From positions 1 to 33,064 of the forward strand of contig NZ_JANZYP010000089.1 of NCBI RefSeq assembly GCF_025506355.1: 33,064 nt of DNA. Direction: 5' to 3'. Positions 29,259-33,064 of the stretch are shown piece after piece. This DNA comes from Sphaerisporangium corydalis. Lineage in GTDB: Bacteria > Actinomycetota > Actinomycetes > Streptosporangiales > Streptosporangiaceae. The position numbers were made by a program, and so were the translations under genes. The notes under the pieces were generated by a model. The model saw only the letters and a list, made by a program, of their open reading frames with translations, ran no database searches and had not been told where the DNA came from. Position 1 is the first letter of the stretch, and each line of letters opens with the position of its first letter.

Positions 29259-30602
29259 CCCCACTCGCCCGTTCCGCACCGGGTTCACCGCCGGCACGGG
29301 GGCGTGGCGGGGAGCTGGGGCGTCGCGGGGAGCTGGGGCGTCGCGGGGAGCTGGGGCGTCGCGGGGAGCTGGGCGGAGGTGGCGGGCGAGGGCCAGGGCG
29401 CCCAGGATGGCGCCGGCTCCGGTCAGCGCGATGGCGACGTGCGCGGGGACGACCTCGGCGAGCGCGCCGGTCAGGGCGGCGCCGAGCCCCTGCGTGGACA
29501 TCTGACCCGAGGTGAGCAGCCCGAACGCCTGTCCGCGCACGTCACCGGGCACGGCGTCGACGAACCTGCGCTGGAGCCCGAGGTTGTACGCGAGACAGAC
29601 GCCGGTCAGCACGGCGAGCACCACGCACCAGACCATGCCGGGGCGGGCGGCGAACCCGAGCAGGGGGACGCCGATCGCCAGGGCCAGCGGGAGGGACAGC
29701 CGTTCACGCAGCGCGGGGGCGGCGAACCGGCCGACGACGAAGTCCCCGGCGGCCATCCCGGCCGCGAAGGCCGCGAGGACGAGGCCGGCCTGCGACGGGC
29801 CGCCGGCCTCGCTGAGGTACGGCACGACGATCGCCTCCGCGCCGGACACGAACATCAGCGGCACCCACATCGCGAGCACCAGCCCCCGGACACGCGGGTC
29901 CACGAGCAACGCCCGGTTGACACGCAGCGTCTCCCGCACAGGATTCCGCACCCGCGCCACCCCGGACCCCGCCGTGCCGGAAGCCGCCGGGGCCGTCGAA
30001 TGGGGAGGGCGGTCGGGGAGGCCGAGCCTGAGGACGAGGGCGTCCACGGCGGACAGGACCGCAGTGATCAGCAGTGCCCCGCCAGGGACAGTGATCGCCA
30101 GGACGGTGCCGCCCACGGCGAGGCCGCCGATCTGCGCGGCGGCGGACGTGACGGTGAGGACGGACCGGCCGAGCACGAACGCGTCGCCGGGCAGCAGGTC
30201 CGGGAGCATCGCGGTGCGCGCGGCGCCGAAGACCGGGCTCAGCGCGCCGGTGACCACGACCAGGAGCAGCATCGCCCAGACCGGCAGCCCCGCGAAGCCG
30301 AGCAGCAGGCACACCACGACACGGACGAACTCCCCGATGATCATCAACCGCCGGGGGCGTATCCGGTCGGCGAGCGACAGCAGGAAGATTCCACCGATGA
30401 CATACGGCAGGAAACCGGACATGTAGGCGAGCGCCGCCAGCCCGGCCGAGCCCGTGCGGGCGTACACGAGCACGGAGAACGCCAGCATCTTGACGGTGTC
30501 GCCCGCCACCAGCAGCGTGAAGCTGCCGAAGAGCACGCGGAACTCCCGCACGGCGAACACCTCACCGAACGTCGCCTGACGCCTCACCCGTCCCCCTTCC
30601 AT
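29220..30602 (-). CDS. MFS exporter with repeat-rich tail
   Basis: The 460-residue MFS_3/EntS-like efflux protein has about twelve membrane segments, with LADRIRPRRLMIIGEFVRV as the loop 2-3 motif. A large central cytoplasmic loop lies around residues 205-235. The ATG at 30602 has GGGAGG nine bases upstream. The tail beyond about residue 415 is not membrane-like and consists of repeats APRDAP, encoded by 18-bp tandem DNA. A further 20-residue stretch then runs into the opposing quinone reductase gene. It is divergent from an ArsR-type gene that probably controls it. Confidence 0.87.
   Translation of the reverse strand: MEGGRVRRQATFGEVFAVREFRVLFGSFTLLVAGDTVKMLAFSVLVYARTGSAGLAALAYMSGFLPYVIGGIFLLSLADRIRPRRLMIIGEFVRVVVCLLLGFAGLPVWAMLLLVVVTGALSPVFGAARTAMLPDLLPGDAFVLGRSVLTVTSAAAQIGGLAVGGTVLAITVPGGALLITAVLSAVDALVLRLGLPDRPPHSTAPAASGTAGSGVARVRNPVRETLRVNRALLVDPRVRGLVLAMWVPLMFVSGAEAIVVPYLSEAGGPSQAGLVLAAFAAGMAAGDFVVGRFAAPALRERLSLPLALAIGVPLLGFAARPGMVWCVVLAVLTGVCLAYNLGLQRRFVDAVPGDVRGQAFGLLTSGQMSTQGLGAALTGALAEVVPAHVAIALTGAGAILGALALARHLRPAPRDAPAPRDAPAPRDAPAPRHAPVPAVNPVRNGRVGSDQEKGLADDVA
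29299..29370 (-). repeat. Four 18-bp tandem repeats in the MFS gene
   Basis: Units start at 29299, 29317, 29335 and 29353. The last three are identical (beginning GGGGCGTCGCGG) and the first differs by one base. They encode the six-residue repeat APRDAP in the C-terminal tail. Identity among units suggests recent expansion and possible length variation between strains. Confidence 0.9.
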
Positions 30603-30705
30603 TGGCCCACCTCCCTGGCGACGATGCTGGGGTCGTCGTGGGACACCTGGCCAAGCTTTCGGAAATGGACGTAAGGTCGGGGCCGGGGCCGCGGGACGGG
30701 GGATC

Positions 30706-31695
30706 ATGAAACGGCTGATCAACATCGAGGTCAGCCCGCAGGACGTCATGGCGAGCCGGTTCGCCATCTCACCGCTGATCGAGACCATGCACGCCCTGTG
30801 GATGCTGTCAGGCAACCAGCGGGCCGGCGTGCACCGCGCGTGGGCGGACCGCAACCGCCGCCCGTACGAGCGGCTGCTCCGCGACGAACCCGGCATGGCC
30901 GCTATCATCGGCCTGTTCCGGCGGGGTAACTACAACGCGGACTTCATCGCCCCGCCCCCGTCCGGAGTGAACGTCGCGTTCGCGGACGAACTGGCGGTGA
31001 TGCGCGCGACCCCCCTCGCGCAGGCCCGCGCCGAGATCGCCAGGAACCTGCACGGCAGGCCGCTGCCGCCGCCCGAGCTGAAGGCCGTCCTCGACCGGCC
31101 GGACGTGGTCGAACTGATCGCGAACACGCTGGCGGCGACCTGGGAGGAGATCGTCGCCCCCGACTGGCCGAGGTTCCACGCGATCCTGGAGCGGGACGTC
31201 GTGCACCGCGCGGGCCGCCTGGCGACGTACGGGTGGGCGTCCGCGCTGGACGACCTCGACCCCCGGGTCCGCTGGCGCACGGACGGCAGGTCCGGGCACA
31301 TCCAGGTGCGGATGGACTCCGGCGGCGAGGACGAGACGCACCGCCTCGGCGGCCGGGGGCTGCTGTTCGTGCCGAGCGTGTTCGGACCCCAGGTGGCGGC
31401 GTACCTGGAGGACGCCTGGCCGTACGCGCTGGTGTATCCGGCCCGGGGGATCGCGGCCCAAGGCGTCCCCTCGAAAGGGCTGGTGCGGCTCATCGGGCGA
31501 ACCCGGGCGGCGATCCTGCTGGAGACCCCTGCCACGACCACCCAGCTCGCCGCCCTGCTCGGCCTGAGCGTCGGCGGCACCGGCGACCACGTGGCCGCCC
31601 TGCGCGAGGCCGGGCTGATCACCGGCAGCCGGGTGGGCCGCTCGGTCCTGTACACCCGCACACCCCTCGGCGACGCACTGGCCGGCGGCGCCTGA
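30706..31695 (+). CDS. ArsR-type HTH regulator with DUF5937 domain
   Basis: The 329-residue regulator has a long N-terminal domain (about 1-240) of the DUF5937 type found in actinobacterial ArsR-like proteins. At the C-terminus is a winged HTH (about 265-325: RAAILLETPATTTQLAALLGLSVGGTGDHVAALREAGLI then SRVGRSVLYTRTPLG). The ATG at 30706 has a purine-rich GACGGGGG nearby. It is divergent from the MFS exporter across 103 bp, typical of a regulator/efflux pair. TTTCGGAAA lies in that gap, but it is too short to call an operator. Confidence 0.85.
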   Translation: MKRLINIEVSPQDVMASRFAISPLIETMHALWMLSGNQRAGVHRAWADRNRRPYERLLRDEPGMAAIIGLFRRGNYNADFIAPPPSGVNVAFADELAVMRATPLAQARAEIARNLHGRPLPPPELKAVLDRPDVVELIANTLAATWEEIVAPDWPRFHAILERDVVHRAGRLATYGWASALDDLDPRVRWRTDGRSGHIQVRMDSGGEDETHRLGGRGLLFVPSVFGPQVAAYLEDAWPYALVYPARGIAAQGVPSKGLVRLIGRTRAAILLETPATTTQLAALLGLSVGGTGDHVAALREAGLITGSRVGRSVLYTRTPLGDALAGGA

Positions 31696-31699
31696 CACC

Positions 31700-31930
31700 G
31701 CAACACGGCCAGGCTGTTCTGCCAGGATTGAGTTCGTCACAGGCGGCTGCGGACCCCGGCCGCCCAGCCGGGATCGAGTCCGTCACAAGCCGCTGAGGAC
31801 CCCCGGCCGTCCAACCGGGATCGAGTCCGTCACAAGCTCCTGAAAATCCCGGCCGTCCAACCGGGATCGAGGCCAACACAGGCCGCTGAGAACCCGGCCG
31901 TCCGACCAGAATCAGGCCGTCACAGGCGGC
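31700..31930. repeat. Five tandem ~46-bp hairpin-forming repeats between convergent genes
   Basis: Five imperfect copies are spaced 44-47 bp (CGTCAC-type anchors at 31735, 31781, 31828, 31874 and 31918). The core reads about GGCCGTCCAACCGGGATCG, then CGTCACA and a CCGCTGA-type end. Copies 2-4 each contain a hairpin: CCCGGC/GCCGGG (31755-31772), CCCGG/CCGGG (31802-31819) and TCCCGG/CCGGGA (31847-31866). The last copy includes the stop of the AMP-binding gene. A tandem terminator between the convergent genes is the simplest reading. No unique spacers occur, so it is not a CRISPR array. Confidence 0.75.
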
Positions 31931-32711
31931 TGATCACCTTGCGGTCGCCGTCGACGAGGGCGACCAGCGTGATGCCGAAGTCGGCGATGATGCCGCGTAG
32001 TTGCGAGCGGGTGATGCCCGGGACGGCGACGACCGTGGCGCCGCGCATCAGCGCCAGGCTGACCAGCACGGGGATGTCGCACCCGCCGTCGAGCGGCCAG
32101 GCGACCAGCACGACGTCCGAAGCGGTCACGTCGGCCGTGCGGTCCAGGGTCCGCGCGCCCGACAGGAACTCCCGGTGGGTGAGCACGCCCTGCGCCGTGG
32201 CGACCGCCGGCTCGGTGACCGGGTCCGGCATCGGCAGCGAGAACTCGCCCGGCGCGAGCAGGTCCTCGAAGTCGACCGACTTCGGGGTGGGGCCGAATGT
32301 CACGATCTGCCGGATCCGCGAGGCGTCGGCCATCTCCTCCGCCGCCTCCACCAGGTCGGGCGTGGTGAAGAGCAACCGGACATCATGGCGGACGAGCAGC
32401 TTGGCCACCCCCGCGAGGCCGGCACTGACGCTCAACGGCAGCGCCACCCCGCCGGCCGCGATCACGCTGAGCAGCGCGACGATCTGCGCCGGCACCGTGT
32501 GAACGTAAACACCGGACACCTGTCCGGCCCGCATGCCCCGCTTCACCAGCCCGGCGGCGGCCCGCGTGACCGAGGCCGCGAGCCGCTGGTAGGTGTAGAC
32601 GGCACCCCCCGCCGCGATGTCGACCAAAGCGTGCCGATCGCCCAGCTCGCCGGCCCTGCCGAGCAGGGCGCCTGTCACGGTCGCGGCCGCCGGAAAAGTG
32701 CTGGGCATCAT
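31920..32711 (-). CDS. Truncated AMP-binding (ANL) domain protein
   Basis: It encodes 263 residues matching only the N-terminal half of acyl-CoA synthetase / adenylation proteins: ALVDIAAGGAVYTYQRLAASVTRAAAGLVKRGMRAGQ and IVALLSVIAAGGVALPLSVSAG, both typical. The phosphate-binding motif (S/T)SGTTGxPK expected before GVLTHREFL is absent; the sequence there is EPAVATAQGVLTHREFL. The catalytic C-terminal half is missing. The protein therefore probably does not activate acids; it may be a degenerate remnant or a specialised non-catalytic form. Tandem ATGs at 32711 and 32708 have no good ribosome site. The frame is open further upstream but that sequence is not family-like. Confidence 0.75.
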   Translation of the reverse strand: MMPSTFPAAATVTGALLGRAGELGDRHALVDIAAGGAVYTYQRLAASVTRAAAGLVKRGMRAGQVSGVYVHTVPAQIVALLSVIAAGGVALPLSVSAGLAGVAKLLVRHDVRLLFTTPDLVEAAEEMADASRIRQIVTFGPTPKSVDFEDLLAPGEFSLPMPDPVTEPAVATAQGVLTHREFLSGARTLDRTADVTASDVVLVAWPLDGGCDIPVLVSLALMRGATVVAVPGITRSQLRGIIADFGITLVALVDGDRKVISRL

Positions 32712-33064
32712 CTGCAAGACGGTACGGCCTGCCGTGTCTCCACGGGATCCGCCAATGTGTGTAGATAACTGTGTAGCTGGCGACCAGATCCCTACATACG
32801 ACACGCCGAACTCCGATTTACGGTATAGCCATAACCTCTTCCCACCCACTTGCCCGATCCCGAGGGCCGCGCCGAGCACACGCGCCCGAGCACTGTGCTC
32901 GTGAAGAGCGAGCTCGGGCACATACGGAGACGGGTCCGAGGGCTGATTAGGGCGAGCTCGGTACATGTGGAGATGAGACCGTGCGCTTGTAGTAACCGGT
33001 CCGGGCTAGTGGAGACGAGCCGTCGGGGGGTAGGCCGGGGGTGGGGTCGGAGGCGGGGGCCGAC
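32712..33064. other. Non-coding right edge with repeats
   Basis: No gene is supported here. It contains TGTGTAG twice (32758-32764, 32770-32776), and CTACATACG (32792-32800) with ACGGTATAG (32820-32828), the same word pair as at 201-242. It also holds two ~25-bp direct repeats 44 bp apart (32908-32932 and 32952-32977), each starting GCGAGCTCGG and followed by ACAT and GGAGA. Part of this should hold the promoter of the AMP-binding gene, but no clear hexamer pair could be assigned. Confidence 0.4.

Noticed and set aside
30640-30675. TTTCGGAAA palindrome in the MFS/ArsR gap as an operator
   Set aside because: It is only nine bases, single copy, and not extended by flanking symmetry, so too weak to report as a site.
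31700-31930. CRISPR-like repeat array
   Set aside because: Copies are contiguous, ~46 bp and imperfect, with no unique spacers and no cas genes in the window.

Overview
The window is very GC-rich, uses GTG and TTG starts freely, and packs genes tightly with 4-nt stop/start overlaps. Together with DUF397 proteins, Tat lipoproteins and several LacI, IclR, TetR and AraC regulators, this points to a filamentous actinomycete. Streptosporangiales is the most likely order, but that is an inference from gene style and not a match to a known genome. No rRNA, tRNA, CRISPR array, transposase or integrase was recognised.

Layout. 1-345 is non-coding with two strong hairpins. 346-1767 holds an OsmC-like protein, a small unknown protein and a four-helix holin-like membrane protein. 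1791-4392 is a LacI regulator divergent from an amidohydrolase / cysteine-dioxygenase-like cupin pair, with two tandem LacI-type boxes between them. 4347-7480 (minus strand) is an AraC regulator, an SDR dehydrogenase and a secreted glycerophosphodiester phosphodiesterase. 7837-17531 is the centrepiece: two head-to-tail branched-chain-type (HAAT) ABC importer cassettes. The first is lipoprotein-G-F-H-M and the second is lipoprotein-G-F-(H-M fusion). 17498-20279 (minus) carries a CynX-type MFS transporter and an aromatic-type aldehyde dehydrogenase. An IclR regulator (20639) is divergent from the latter. The intergenic DNA there holds three GTTC-N7-GAAC sites and four tandem 22-bp repeats. 21553-22148 is a decayed HTH/DUF5753 end with a duplicated DUF397 gene. 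22182-25430 is a second LacI regulator and a TetR / TetX-like flavin monooxygenase pair. 25469-28217 is a small Pro-rich membrane peptide and a histidine kinase / NarL-type response regulator. 28287-32711 contains a quinone reductase, an MFS exporter with a divergent ArsR-type regulator, a tandem hairpin array, and a truncated AMP-binding protein.

How the genes may work together. The AraC, IclR and LacI regulators, the importers, the aldehyde dehydrogenase, the SDR and the amidohydrolase look like an uptake and catabolic island for a small, possibly aromatic, acid. The substrate is inferred from neighbours only.

The most unusual observation concerns spacers between co-directional genes. Six of them are filled exactly by a 5-34-codon micro-ORF. 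Its start overlaps the upstream stop, and its stop overlaps the downstream start (GTGA, ATGA, TTGA or TGATG). Five lie in the ABC locus and one lies between the kinase and its regulator. Three of these spacers also carry local duplications of initiation or gene-end sequence. This looks like a translational relay and deserves testing.
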